This document shows, piece by piece, positions 8,591 to 17,327 of a DNA stretch of 46,580 nt (position 1 is the first letter of the stretch; each line of letters starts with the position of its first letter). The DNA lies in assembly GCF_000427965.1 (NCBI RefSeq), contig NZ_ATZA01000047.1:1-46580 (forward strand), in the 5' to 3' direction. This stretch comes from Olivibacter sitiensis DSM 17696 (GTDB lineage: Bacteria > Bacteroidota > Bacteroidia > Sphingobacteriales > Sphingobacteriaceae). The position numbers and the translations under genes are program-made. The notes beneath the pieces were generated by a model. That model was not told the origin of the DNA. It saw only the letters and a program-made list of their open reading frames with translations, and did no database searches.

Positions 8591-9430
8591 CTATTGCTTG
8601 CTGTTTTTCCCAAAAACATGCTGTAGCAATATATGATGGCCGGGACCTGCCATATTTCCATGGTCAAAACCGTCGAGTTCGTATAAGTATACTTGCGGAT
8701 GTCCCACTACCTTTAACATGCGGTAGAAGTAGGCACTCTCTTCGTATCTCCCTAACATTTCCAGTTCGCGGTCGCCCGATACAAGCACGATGGGAGGGGC
8801 ATCCTTGCGTACATGAAACAAAGGAGCATAGCGATCGATGGTGGGCTGTGTATCTTTGATGCCTTGTTCCCCTCGTATGGTCATATGGGTTATGGCGTGG
8901 CCACTGAAGTCGATGATGCCCGCAAGCTGGTCTGCATCTACGCCATATGTCGCCAACCATGATTTATCTAGACCGATCATGGCCACCAAATAACCTCCGG
9001 CCGAATGGCCAGCAGCAAAAATCCTTGATGGATCGCCACCATAGTCGTCAATATGCTGAAACACCCATGCTACAGCGGCGGCGGCATCTTCGATATATGC
9101 AGGGTTTTTGGCTTTGGGGCTGAGCCTATAGTTGACGGCCACGACAGCAATGCCTTTTTCTTTTAACTCGTTTGGAATATGTTTCTCGCCTCCTGTAAGT
9201 CCCCCGCCATGAAACCAAACGACAGTTGGGAAACCTTTCTGGTCTTTGGGCAGGTAAAGGTCAAGCACGCAGCGCTCCTTGACATAGGCGTCTTGTGCCG
9301 TATCTGTTCGGTAATGGACGTTTTCTGTGAGCTGATAGGCTCCTTTAGAAGGTGTTTGTGCATATGAGCCAAGGTTGAAACCTATGCAAAGGAAGAAGCC
9401 AATAATGACATTGCGAAACAAGATTTTCAT
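8591..9430 (-). CDS. Secreted alpha/beta hydrolase (HSL/carboxylesterase type)
   Basis: A 279-residue protein with an N-terminal Sec signal peptide ending near GSYAQ (about residue 25). The oxyanion motif HGGG (74-77), nucleophile elbow GHSAGG (Ser143), acid VSGDRELE (Asp220) and DGFDHG (His257) form a complete catalytic set of the BD-FAE/esterase-lipase type. It probably hydrolyses acyl esters in the periplasm, and related proteins are carbohydrate deacetylases. It is monocistronic on the minus strand, downstream of rnhA. Substrate unknown. Confidence 0.85.
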   Translation of the reverse strand: MKILFRNVIIGFFLCIGFNLGSYAQTPSKGAYQLTENVHYRTDTAQDAYVKERCVLDLYLPKDQKGFPTVVWFHGGGLTGGEKHIPNELKEKGIAVVAVNYRLSPKAKNPAYIEDAAAAVAWVFQHIDDYGGDPSRIFAAGHSAGGYLVAMIGLDKSWLATYGVDADQLAGIIDFSGHAITHMTIRGEQGIKDTQPTIDRYAPLFHVRKDAPPIVLVSGDRELEMLGRYEESAYFYRMLKVVGHPQVYLYELDGFDHGNMAGPGHHILLQHVFGKNSKQ

Positions 9431-9540
9431 AATACGTTTTTTAGCATGGAACCACGGGAGCCATGTTGGTTAGTTCAAAACAAATCTGCCAGTTCTTCAA
9501 ACATATTAAAACCGGACTGCAATTGCAAAAAAAGGTTTCG

Positions 9541-9999
9541 TTAGCTATTCTCTGCCTCAAAAACGGTGTCTATTTTATGATGGGCGCGATCTTTTCCAGC
9601 TTGTACGGCTAGCACGTCGCACCGCTCGTTTTCCGGGTGTCCTGCATGGCCTTTCACCCATATGAATTTGACCTCATGCAATTTATAAACTTGTAAAAAG
9701 CGCAGCCATAGATCCTTGTTCTTCTTTCCCGCAAAGCCCTTCTTCAGCCAGCCCCATAGCCATTTTTTTTCTATGGCATCTATCACGTATTTGGAATCTG
9801 AATAAATGGTCACCTGATGGCCGGGTTTTTTCAGGGCTTCCAGCCCAACGATGACGGCCATCAGTTCCATGCGGTTGTTGGTGGTTTTGCGGAATCCTTC
9901 CGATAGTTCCTTATAGTATTTGCCCGAGCGCAATATCACACCATATCCACCTGGGCCTGGATTGCCACTGGAGGCACCATCTGTATAGATTTCTATCAT
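9541..9999 (-). CDS. rnhA: Ribonuclease HI
   Basis: A 152-residue RNase HI that degrades RNA in RNA-DNA hybrids. The catalytic set is complete: D7 in [15 protein letters not shown]45 in [10 protein letters not shown]68 in YSDSKYV and D128 in NERCDVLA, with the [10 protein letters not shown] loop between. The basic protrusion [17 protein letters not shown] is present. A TATCTTTG element only five bases before the ATG hints at a leaderless transcript. nagA lies upstream on the same strand, 109 bases away. Confidence 0.97.
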   Translation of the reverse strand: MIEIYTDGASSGNPGPGGYGVILRSGKYYKELSEGFRKTTNNRMELMAVIVGLEALKKPGHQVTIYSDSKYVIDAIEKKWLWGWLKKGFAGKKNKDLWLRFLQVYKLHEVKFIWVKGHAGHPENERCDVLAVQAGKDRAHHKIDTVFEAENS

Positions 10000-10004
10000 T
10001 GGCG

Positions 10005-10012
10005 CAAAGATA
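10005..10012 (-). promoter_or_regulatory. Putative -7 element for rnhA, abutting the start codon
   Basis: TATCTTTG on the minus strand ends five bases before the rnhA ATG. If it is the promoter, the transcript begins at or next to the start codon. Confidence 0.4.
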
Positions 10013-10108
10013 GCGTCTTTTTTGTTTTATTGGGGAGAATGGGAATGACAGGTAGCTGAAGACTCTCTCTTTAGATAAAGATAAACTAAGTGTATTTCGG
10101 GAAAAAGG

Positions 10109-11227
10109 TTATAAGGCAAGCCGTTCAAATTCGTTGAGGTCATCGTCAAAGACGGTGAAAACGGCGGGACAACCCTTGGCTATGCGCCCTAGGCTTCCCT
10201 CCATACCGAGGGCCGTGGCCGGTCTTATCGTCACCATTTCCACGGCTTCCTGTAGGGATATGCCTACATGTTTAACAGCATTCCGAACGGTATCGGCTAT
10301 ACTGATAGCTGAGCCACTCAGGTTTCCTTCCTTATTCCAATAAGCGCCTTTTTCCAACACCGCGTCAAAATTCTCCCATTCAAACCGTTTCACCTTTCCA
10401 CCCATAAAGAGGGCATCAGAAATGAGAAACATTTTTTCTTTCTTTATTTTCCAGGCAATACGTGCCGCGGCATAATCGCAATGTATGCCGTCCAGCACAA
10501 TGGGGGCGTATACCTGTTCGCTGTCGAAGGTAGCACCTACCAAACCGGGAGCCCTGTGCTGGAAAGGCGACATGGCATTGTAAAGATGCGTAACTAACCT
10601 TATCCCACTAGAAAAGGCGGCGATACCCTGTTCATAAGTCGCATTGGAATGACCGGCCGATAGGGGTATTCCGGTGTCCAATAGCATGTCCAATTGTTCT
10701 TGATCGAATAGCTCGGGCGCGATGGTAATGAGCTGGAGTACCTCTTTACCATGGGTTAGTATTGTGTGGAGCTCATTTTTTGTAGGCTTTCTTACATAGT
10801 GTGCCATATGTGCGCCCCGCTTGGCCGGATTGATATATGGTCCTTCCAAGTGTAAACCCAGTATGCCCGATCGTGGATTGCTTTGTAAATGTTCCTTTAC
10901 CGCGTCTATGCCGCGTAGCATATTTTCCAATGACGAGGTGATCAGGGCAGGAATGGTATAGGCTGTGCCCACCTCGCCAATTGTTTCATCGATGTTCTGC
11001 AAGGTGTCCCTGTCGGGTTTCTGACTGAAATGAAATTTGCTCCCACCGTTGATATGGATGTCTATGAAGCCCGGAGCCAGGTTTGATATACGAGGTACGT
11101 TTCCAAGGTATTGGTCTTCCTTGGCCTCCAAAAAAGCTATTCGTCCGTTTTTTATATGGATCACTTGATCGGTTAATATTTCGGAGCCAGTAAAAACCCT
11201 GGAAGCAAATAGAGAGGAATGAGCCAT
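10109..11227 (-). CDS. nagA: N-acetylglucosamine-6-phosphate deacetylase
   Basis: A 372-residue amidohydrolase that converts GlcNAc-6-phosphate to glucosamine-6-phosphate plus acetate. Motifs are PGFIDIHINGG (52-62), HLEGPY with metal ligand E127, GHSNAT (His192), THLYNAM (His213) and the catalytic Asp270 in ISDALF. Length is normal. It diverges from susC, with a 304-base intergenic region between them. No other amino-sugar gene is adjacent, so it is probably a general cell-wall or amino-sugar recycling function rather than part of the PUL. Confidence 0.93.
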   Translation of the reverse strand: MAHSSLFASRVFTGSEILTDQVIHIKNGRIAFLEAKEDQYLGNVPRISNLAPGFIDIHINGGSKFHFSQKPDRDTLQNIDETIGEVGTAYTIPALITSSLENMLRGIDAVKEHLQSNPRSGILGLHLEGPYINPAKRGAHMAHYVRKPTKNELHTILTHGKEVLQLITIAPELFDQEQLDMLLDTGIPLSAGHSNATYEQGIAAFSSGIRLVTHLYNAMSPFQHRAPGLVGATFDSEQVYAPIVLDGIHCDYAAARIAWKIKKEKMFLISDALFMGGKVKRFEWENFDAVLEKGAYWNKEGNLSGSAISIADTVRNAVKHVGISLQEAVEMVTIRPATALGMEGSLGRIAKGCPAVFTVFDDDLNEFERLAL

Positions 11228-11269
11228 TTTATTTCATTAAAAAGAAATAGTACACCAAATTGTTGAGGT

Positions 11270-11277
11270 CAAATATA
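11270..11277 (-). promoter_or_regulatory. Putative -7 element for nagA
   Basis: TATATTTG on the minus strand is an exact TAnnTTTG match, 42 bases before the nagA ATG. No clear TTG lies at the -33 distance. Confidence 0.4.
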
Positions 11278-11531
11278 CAATATTAAGGTTTTTCGCTATA
11301 CTGTTTCCGAGTTTGGGGCATTCCGGTTCACGGCGATTCGAAATCTGATACAAATCATCGACATTTTGAGACAAAATGGATTTTGAAAGTGCTTGATTGT
11401 GACGTTCTTTGAAATACCATATAAACCAATAAAATCATTTTTGAAGCACAACTATATGTGAAAACGTAGCAAGTAAACTATCAATGTTGTAAAATCAAAA
11501 CTGTTTTTAATGATTAACCATGTAATAAATT
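11278..11531 (+). promoter_or_regulatory. susC upstream region (PUL control region)
   Basis: No ORF is credible here. A weak promoter candidate is TTG at 11383-11385, an 18-base spacer and GTTCTTTG at 11404-11411, which departs from TAnnTTTG in its first two bases. If correct, the leader before the susC ATG at 11532 is about 115 bases. Binding sites for the PUL regulator would be expected here, but I cannot identify a convincing direct repeat by eye. Confidence 0.3.
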
Positions 11532-14500
11532 ATGAGAAAGTATCAACTACTATTACAGCAATGTATTCGGTGTGTTTGCTGCTTGAGTATTTGCTTCTTG
11601 TCTGTTATAAAGTCCTTTGCTTACGAAGGTCACGATGGAAGCGAGTTGTTTAAGCAAATGACAATTACCGGAACGGTAAAAGACGCCGATGGCGCGCCCA
11701 TTCCAGGAGCATCCGTAAGCATTAAGGGGATGCCCACTAGGGGAACGGGTACCGACAAAGATGGGCAGTTTAAACTCGAAACCAGTGAACCCAATCCCGT
11801 TTTAGTCATAAGAAGTATTGGGTACGTGACGCAGGAAGTGGCAGTGGGCAGCCAATCACAGCTGAACATTGTCATGCAGTTTGACGAAGCCAAGCTAGAC
11901 GAGGTCATTGTAGTGGGCTATGGCCAGCAAAAGAAAGGGTCTATCACGGGGGCTATCTCCAATGTCACCAGTGATGATATCGAAATGGTGAAAGCACCTA
12001 CCGTGAGCGGGATGCTTGCTGGTAAGATTCCCGGACTGTCTTTTCGGATGCCGGACGGGCGTCCAGGTGCTGGTGCCAATATTTCTATTCGTAATATGGG
12101 GAATCCATTGTACGTCATAGATGGCATACAACAGGATGCGGGACAGTTCAATAATTTGTCGCCCAATGATATAGAGAGTATTACGGTGTTGAAGGACGCT
12201 TCGGCTGCAATTTATGGCGTGCGTGCTGCCAATGGTGTTATTTTGGTAACGACCAAGAGGGGGAAAGCCGGAAGTACCAATACCATCAATCTGGATACCT
12301 ATTATGGCTGGCAAAACTGGACTCGGTTTCCAAAAGGCGTGAATGCCTATGAATGGATGTTGGGAAGGGCAGATGCAGAAATGAATGCAGTGAATCCACA
12401 AACGGGTATTACACTGGAGGAAATCGAGCGTTGGCGACTAGGGGAGGAGCCGGGTTACCAAAGTTTTGATTGGTATGATTTTGTGGTATCGGGAAATGCC
12501 CCGCAAAGCTCGGTTAACTTGAACGCCACTGGTGGATCGGACAAAATCAACTACTATTTGTCACTTACACGGCTCGATCAGGATGCTGTTTTCGGCAATG
12601 GGGAGTTTACATTTAACCGTACCAATTTGCAAAGCAATGTCGATGCACAAATTGCAGAACGACTTAAAGTGGGAGTGCAAATCAATGGCCGCATTGAGAC
12701 CAGGGATCAGCCAGGTGTTCCGGAGGTAGATGACTATTGGCTGCCCCGTTTTGCTATTTTTAGAAACCGTCCCACGGAGAGGCCTTATGCCAATGATAAC
12801 CCTTTGTACCCCAATCATCTCAGTAATATTCAAACTAATTGGGCCATTATGAACAAGGATATATCTGGATACTGGCGTGAGGACTGGCGCGTATTGCAAA
12901 CCAACTTCAACGTAAATTACGATATACCCATCAAGGGCTTATCGGCAACCGCTCTATATTCCTACTACTTGGCCGATAGGGTGATGAATGGACATGAATA
13001 TACCTATCAAGTATATACTTATCGGCCATCTACCGATACCTATGATGCCACCGGTGGTAGCAGTAATCCATGGAGAGAACGCGGCACTAGAAAAGTATTT
13101 AACAACGTAGCCCAGGTTCATCTGAATTACAACAATACATTTGGTGATCGTCATACGGTGGGAGCTACTTTGGTGGCTGAGCGTATTAGCAGGCGCATTT
13201 TGGATACCTGGGTACATACCGTGCCTACAAACAATGTATTACCTATCTTGCAGTTTGCCGATATGGACACCTATAACGACTTGGATGACCAAGAAGCACG
13301 CTTGGGTTATGTGGGTCGCTTTAATTATAATTTCGGAGACAAGTACTACTTAGAGCTAGCTGGTCGATATGATGCATCTTGGAAGTTTGCACCTAATAAG
13401 AGGTGGGGCTTTTTCCCTTCTGTCTCTGGTGGATGGCGAATCACTGAGGAAGCTTTTCTGGCTAACAGGAACAAGCGGCTTTTGAATGATTTGAAAATTC
13501 GTGCTTCTTATGGATCAATGGGTGACGATGATGTAGGCATCGGGCCATTCGATTATATACCAGGTTATAGATATGGCTCCTCAACTGTCATCATTGATGG
13601 GCAAGTAGTTCGTGGCATTCGAGATCGCGGCGTGCCCATTGATAACATATCTTGGTTCACGACTACCACCCTGGACGTGGGAACGGACTTTTCTTTTCTA
13701 GAAGGAAAACTAAGCGGCTCGCTGGATTATTTTAGGAGGAAGAGAACGGGGTTGCGAGGTCCGAAATGGGACATCTTGGTTCCAGCAGAGCTTGGCTATA
13801 ACCTGCCCGATGAAAATGTGAATAGCGACTCACAGATTGGATTTGATGGCTCCTTGCTATATACGAACAGTATTGGAGAATTCACTTATCGCATAGGTGG
13901 CAATGCCATGTTTGGACGCACGAAGTTTTTGGAGTCCTATATGCCTCGGTGGGGCAATTCTTGGGAGCACTATCGCACTTCCGGCGAGGGTAGGTGGAGC
14001 AACATTTTTTGGGGATATCAAGTGATAGGACAATTCCAGTCGCAAGAGGAAATCAACAATTATCCAATCAACATTGATGGCGAAGGAAACCGTACGCTAT
14101 TGCCTGGGGATTTTATCTATATGGACGTCAATGGTGATGGAAAGATTGACGGCTATGATGAAAGGCCGATTGGATATCCCGCAGGGCAACTGCCCTTGCT
14201 CACATTTGGACTTAATCTTGGCGCAAGCTATAAGGGCTTTGATATCACGGCCGATTTTTCAGGAGGCGGAATGTATTCCTACGTTCAGAATTGGGAAATG
14301 AGATGGCCCTTCCAGAACACCGGTAATCTGCTCCAATATATGTATGAGGACCGTTGGCATCGCGAGGATCCTTATGACTTAAACAGCCCCTGGATTGCTG
14401 GTGAAAACCCGCCACTCCGCTTCAACCAAGGTGGGCACAGCAACTACAACAAAAATTCGGATTGGTGGTTGACCAATGTGCGGTACCTCAGATTGAGGAC

Positions 14501-14702
14501 TTTAGAGATAGGTTATTCCCTGCCAAAATCATTTATCAATAAGCTGGGGGCACAGCGAGCCAGATTTTTTGTCAATACCTATAACTTGTTTTCAATGGAT
14601 AATGTAAGTGGGTTTGGGGTAGATCCGGAAATCTATGATGGAAATGGCTTGCAATATCCTCAAAATAAGTTCATTAACATTGGTGCAAATATTTCATTTT
14701 GA
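11532..14702 (+). CDS. SusC-like TonB-dependent outer-membrane glycan transporter
   Basis: A 1056-residue protein with N-terminal signal (to about residue 30), a carboxypeptidase-regulatory-like beta domain (ITGTVKDADGAPIPGASVSIKG, 45-118), TonB-box-like LDEVIVVGYG (122-131), plug domain (IRNMGNPLYVIDGI, NDIESITVLKDASAAIYG) and a C-terminal beta-barrel ending in a hydrophobic strand (FINIGANISF). It imports oligosaccharides through the outer membrane with its SusD partner using TonB energy. There is no anti-sigma-interacting extension, consistent with control by the two-component system at the end of the locus. susD follows nine bases after the stop. Confidence 0.96.
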   Translation: MRKYQLLLQQCIRCVCCLSICFLSVIKSFAYEGHDGSELFKQMTITGTVKDADGAPIPGASVSIKGMPTRGTGTDKDGQFKLETSEPNPVLVIRSIGYVTQEVAVGSQSQLNIVMQFDEAKLDEVIVVGYGQQKKGSITGAISNVTSDDIEMVKAPTVSGMLAGKIPGLSFRMPDGRPGAGANISIRNMGNPLYVIDGIQQDAGQFNNLSPNDIESITVLKDASAAIYGVRAANGVILVTTKRGKAGSTNTINLDTYYGWQNWTRFPKGVNAYEWMLGRADAEMNAVNPQTGITLEEIERWRLGEEPGYQSFDWYDFVVSGNAPQSSVNLNATGGSDKINYYLSLTRLDQDAVFGNGEFTFNRTNLQSNVDAQIAERLKVGVQINGRIETRDQPGVPEVDDYWLPRFAIFRNRPTERPYANDNPLYPNHLSNIQTNWAIMNKDISGYWREDWRVLQTNFNVNYDIPIKGLSATALYSYYLADRVMNGHEYTYQVYTYRPSTDTYDATGGSSNPWRERGTRKVFNNVAQVHLNYNNTFGDRHTVGATLVAERISRRILDTWVHTVPTNNVLPILQFADMDTYNDLDDQEARLGYVGRFNYNFGDKYYLELAGRYDASWKFAPNKRWGFFPSVSGGWRITEEAFLANRNKRLLNDLKIRASYGSMGDDDVGIGPFDYIPGYRYGSSTVIIDGQVVRGIRDRGVPIDNISWFTTTTLDVGTDFSFLEGKLSGSLDYFRRKRTGLRGPKWDILVPAELGYNLPDENVNSDSQIGFDGSLLYTNSIGEFTYRIGGNAMFGRTKFLESYMPRWGNSWEHYRTSGEGRWSNIFWGYQVIGQFQSQEEINNYPINIDGEGNRTLLPGDFIYMDVNGDGKIDGYDERPIGYPAGQLPLLTFGLNLGASYKGFDITADFSGGGMYSYVQNWEMRWPFQNTGNLLQYMYEDRWHREDPYDLNSPWIAGENPPLRFNQGGHSNYNKNSDWWLTNVRYLRLRTLEIGYSLPKSFINKLGAQRARFFVNTYNLFSMDNVSGFGVDPEIYDGNGLQYPQNKFINIGANISF

Positions 14703-14710
14703 CGAGAATT

Positions 14711-16600
14711 ATGAAAAAGTATATCATAGCAATTATCGTAGCCTGCTCCTTTGCCTCATGCCAAAAAGACAGCGAATTTTTGACACGTGAGCCAACGGAC
14801 ATTTTGACCTACGAGCAGGTGTGGAGCGATGAGAAATTGGTACTGGCAGCTGTGGCAGATCTGTATGATCGCTTGCCCGACTATCAGCAACTAACCAATT
14901 GGTGGGAGTTTACAAATTTCGATGAAGCTTTTGCCTCCAATTTTGGCGATTATTGGCGGCATAAGAATCAGGAATGGGGATATGGCGACTGGGGATATTG
15001 GGATTATGGTTTTATCCGCGATATCAATCTATTCTTACAAGCTGCCGAGGAAACCGATCAAATGGAGGGCGATGCCACCGAAGTGGCATTGAAAGAGCGT
15101 TTTATAGCGGAAGTACGTTTTATACGTGCTTACACTTATTTTGAATTTGTGAAGCGTATGGGAGGTGTGCCGCTCATATTGGAACCCATGCAATATGACT
15201 ATAGTGGTGACCCCACTTATCTACAACATGCGCGGGCAAAAGAGCATGAGATATATGATTTTGTTATTGCGGAGCTAGAGGCTATAAAGGGACGGTTGCC
15301 AGACGAAGTGGCAACGAAATCGCGCGCCACCAAAGGAGCGGTATTGGCTACGCAAGCTCGAGCTGCTTTATATGCGGCATCCATTGCAAAGTACGGGGCA
15401 ACGACACCGCAAGTCAGCCTTCCTGGCGGTGAGGTGGGCATACCATCAGACATGGCATCCGGTTATTATCAAACGGCACTGGCTGCTGCCGAGGAGGTGA
15501 TTAATAGCGGTGTGTATAGTCTCTACATGCAACGTCCACAGAATTTGGAAGAAAATTTCAGCTATATCTTCTTGGATAAGAATGCCAATAACGAAGTTAT
15601 CTTTGTAAAAGATTATAAATTGCAAAGCGGTAAGGTACACGGTTTTACGGTGTCCAACCAACCTCGATCCTTATCTGAAGAGGCCCAGGGTGGCCGCATC
15701 AATCCATCGCTCAATTTAGTTCAATCTTTCGAACGGCTCGACAATACATATGCACCTTTGGCTATTCTCGATGCCAATGGTGAGCAAGTTCGCTACGACG
15801 CGCCTACAGACTTGTTCGCCGGACGTGATGCACGCCTCGGCGGGACGGTTATGGTACCGGGATCTACTTTCAAAGGTGGAAACCTTGATATCTGGGCCGG
15901 TTATCAGCTGGCTAATGGCAATATCATTACCTCTGATGTGCCTGGTGGACGAGGAAGGTTGCCAGGTGTGCAAAATGATGTCCAAGTGGTGGGCTACGAC
16001 GGGCCCATAGATGGTTTTGAATGGATAGCGCAAACAGGTTTTTACTTGAGAAAGTATGTTGACCCAACTCCTGGTGCTGGTCAAATAGGAACTAATAGTG
16101 AAGTATGGTGGATTCGCTATCGCTATAGCGAAGTGTTGTTAAATGCGGCAGAAGCAGCGTTCGAGCTGGGAGATGCGCAAAAAGCTGTAGGGTATATGAA
16201 TCAAGTGAGAAGAAGAGCAGGATTCCAGACAGATCTGAATGCCACCGATATCACCTTTGACCGCATTGTGCATGAGCGGAAAGTAGAGTTTGCATTTGAA
16301 GGTCATCAGCTCTGGGATATGAAGCGCTGGCGCCTGGCACACCTAGTTTGGAATGGCACCAATCACCCATTGACGACCAATATCGGGAATGCTGACGAGC
16401 CCAGTACCCGTCCATTCGGCTTATGGCCCTATCAAATCTATGATCCAAACGGCTCCGATGACGGTAAATGGGTGTTCAGGCAGATATTGCCCAGAGAGGT
16501 GACAAATCCAGATCGTTTTAGGTTAGGCAACTACTATTCCTTCATTAGTGATGATATCCGAAATCGTAACCCTAAAATTGTAAGAAACCCGAATCAATAA
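14711..16600 (+). CDS. SusD-like surface glycan-binding lipoprotein
   Basis: The frame is open from a TTG overlapping the susC stop, but ATG 14711 gives MKKYIIAIIVACSFASC with a lipobox Cys at residue 17, so it is preferred. The 629-residue protein has the RagB/SusD architecture: an N-terminal TPR-like helical domain (EVRFIRAYTYFEFVKRMGGVPLI) and the C-terminal SusD domain (RYSEVLLNAAEAAFELGDA, VHERKVEFAFEGHQLWDMKRW). It captures the glycan at the cell surface and caps the SusC transporter. Operonic with susC. Confidence 0.96.
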   Translation: MKKYIIAIIVACSFASCQKDSEFLTREPTDILTYEQVWSDEKLVLAAVADLYDRLPDYQQLTNWWEFTNFDEAFASNFGDYWRHKNQEWGYGDWGYWDYGFIRDINLFLQAAEETDQMEGDATEVALKERFIAEVRFIRAYTYFEFVKRMGGVPLILEPMQYDYSGDPTYLQHARAKEHEIYDFVIAELEAIKGRLPDEVATKSRATKGAVLATQARAALYAASIAKYGATTPQVSLPGGEVGIPSDMASGYYQTALAAAEEVINSGVYSLYMQRPQNLEENFSYIFLDKNANNEVIFVKDYKLQSGKVHGFTVSNQPRSLSEEAQGGRINPSLNLVQSFERLDNTYAPLAILDANGEQVRYDAPTDLFAGRDARLGGTVMVPGSTFKGGNLDIWAGYQLANGNIITSDVPGGRGRLPGVQNDVQVVGYDGPIDGFEWIAQTGFYLRKYVDPTPGAGQIGTNSEVWWIRYRYSEVLLNAAEAAFELGDAQKAVGYMNQVRRRAGFQTDLNATDITFDRIVHERKVEFAFEGHQLWDMKRWRLAHLVWNGTNHPLTTNIGNADEPSTRPFGLWPYQIYDPNGSDDGKWVFRQILPREVTNPDRFRLGNYYSFISDDIRNRNPKIVRNPNQ

Positions 16601-16606
16601 AAAGCT

Positions 16607-17317
16607 ATGAACAAGCTACTAGAAAAAATACACAAAAAATCTTGGGGCTATATAGCCGGAATTTTGTGGTGCTCGACGCTCCTGTCGAGTTGCGGAAAAG
16701 ACAATTATGAAGCGCCAACTGCTCAACTCAAAGGACGCATTGTATATCAAGGAGAGGCAATTCCAGTTAGTTATAATGATGTCGTATTCGAACTTTTTGA
16801 ACCTGGTTGGCAATTGCAAAATCCAATCACTGTCACGGTCGATCAAGATGGTAGCTATGCTGCCATGCTGTTCAACGCAAGTTACAAGGCTTTTTTTCAA
16901 CCCAATCAAGGGCCCTTCATCGCTCCGGCAGATTCCCTTGCCATAGAGGTAAATGGCAATACGGAGTTTGATATTGAAGTGCTGCCTTATTTCATGTTGC
17001 GCAATCCTAGCTTTACCGCGAATGACCGTAATGTACAAGCGACCTTTCAGGTGGAAAAAATTATAAACGATGAACGGGCAAGGAATATAGAACATATTAC
17101 ACTTTATGTTGGAAAAACCTTGTTTACAGACGGGCGAACGGCGGTAGCTTCTTCTAGAATGGACGGTGGAACGGTAGATATATCGCAAACAATAAACTTA
17201 AATGTGGATGTACCTTTCCTCACTCCAACGCAAAATTATATCTTCGCTAGAGTGGGGCTAAAAATAGTAGGGGTAGAAGATATGGTATTCACCCCAGTCC
17301 AGCGACTCGAATTATAA
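16607..17317 (+). CDS. DUF3823 lipoprotein of the PUL
   Basis: A 236-residue lipoprotein (lipobox LLSSC, Cys29) with the two beta-sandwich modules of DUF3823: LKGRIVYQGEAIPV with ITVTVDQDGSYAAMLFNASYKAF, then FTANDRNVQATFQVEKI with ITLYVGKTLF. DUF3823 proteins typically follow susD and are thought to be surface glycan-binding or structural partners (SusE/F-like position); binding here is inferred. It begins six bases after the susD stop, so it is co-transcribed and probably translationally coupled. Confidence 0.85.
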   Translation: MNKLLEKIHKKSWGYIAGILWCSTLLSSCGKDNYEAPTAQLKGRIVYQGEAIPVSYNDVVFELFEPGWQLQNPITVTVDQDGSYAAMLFNASYKAFFQPNQGPFIAPADSLAIEVNGNTEFDIEVLPYFMLRNPSFTANDRNVQATFQVEKIINDERARNIEHITLYVGKTLFTDGRTAVASSRMDGGTVDISQTINLNVDVPFLTPTQNYIFARVGLKIVGVEDMVFTPVQRLEL

Positions 17318-17327
17318 ACGTATATTG

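Noticed and set aside
11278-11531. Riboswitch or extracytoplasmic-sigma promoter upstream of susC
   Set aside because: No conserved aptamer pattern is visible, no sigma/anti-sigma gene is in the PUL, and SusC lacks the extra N-terminal signalling domain.
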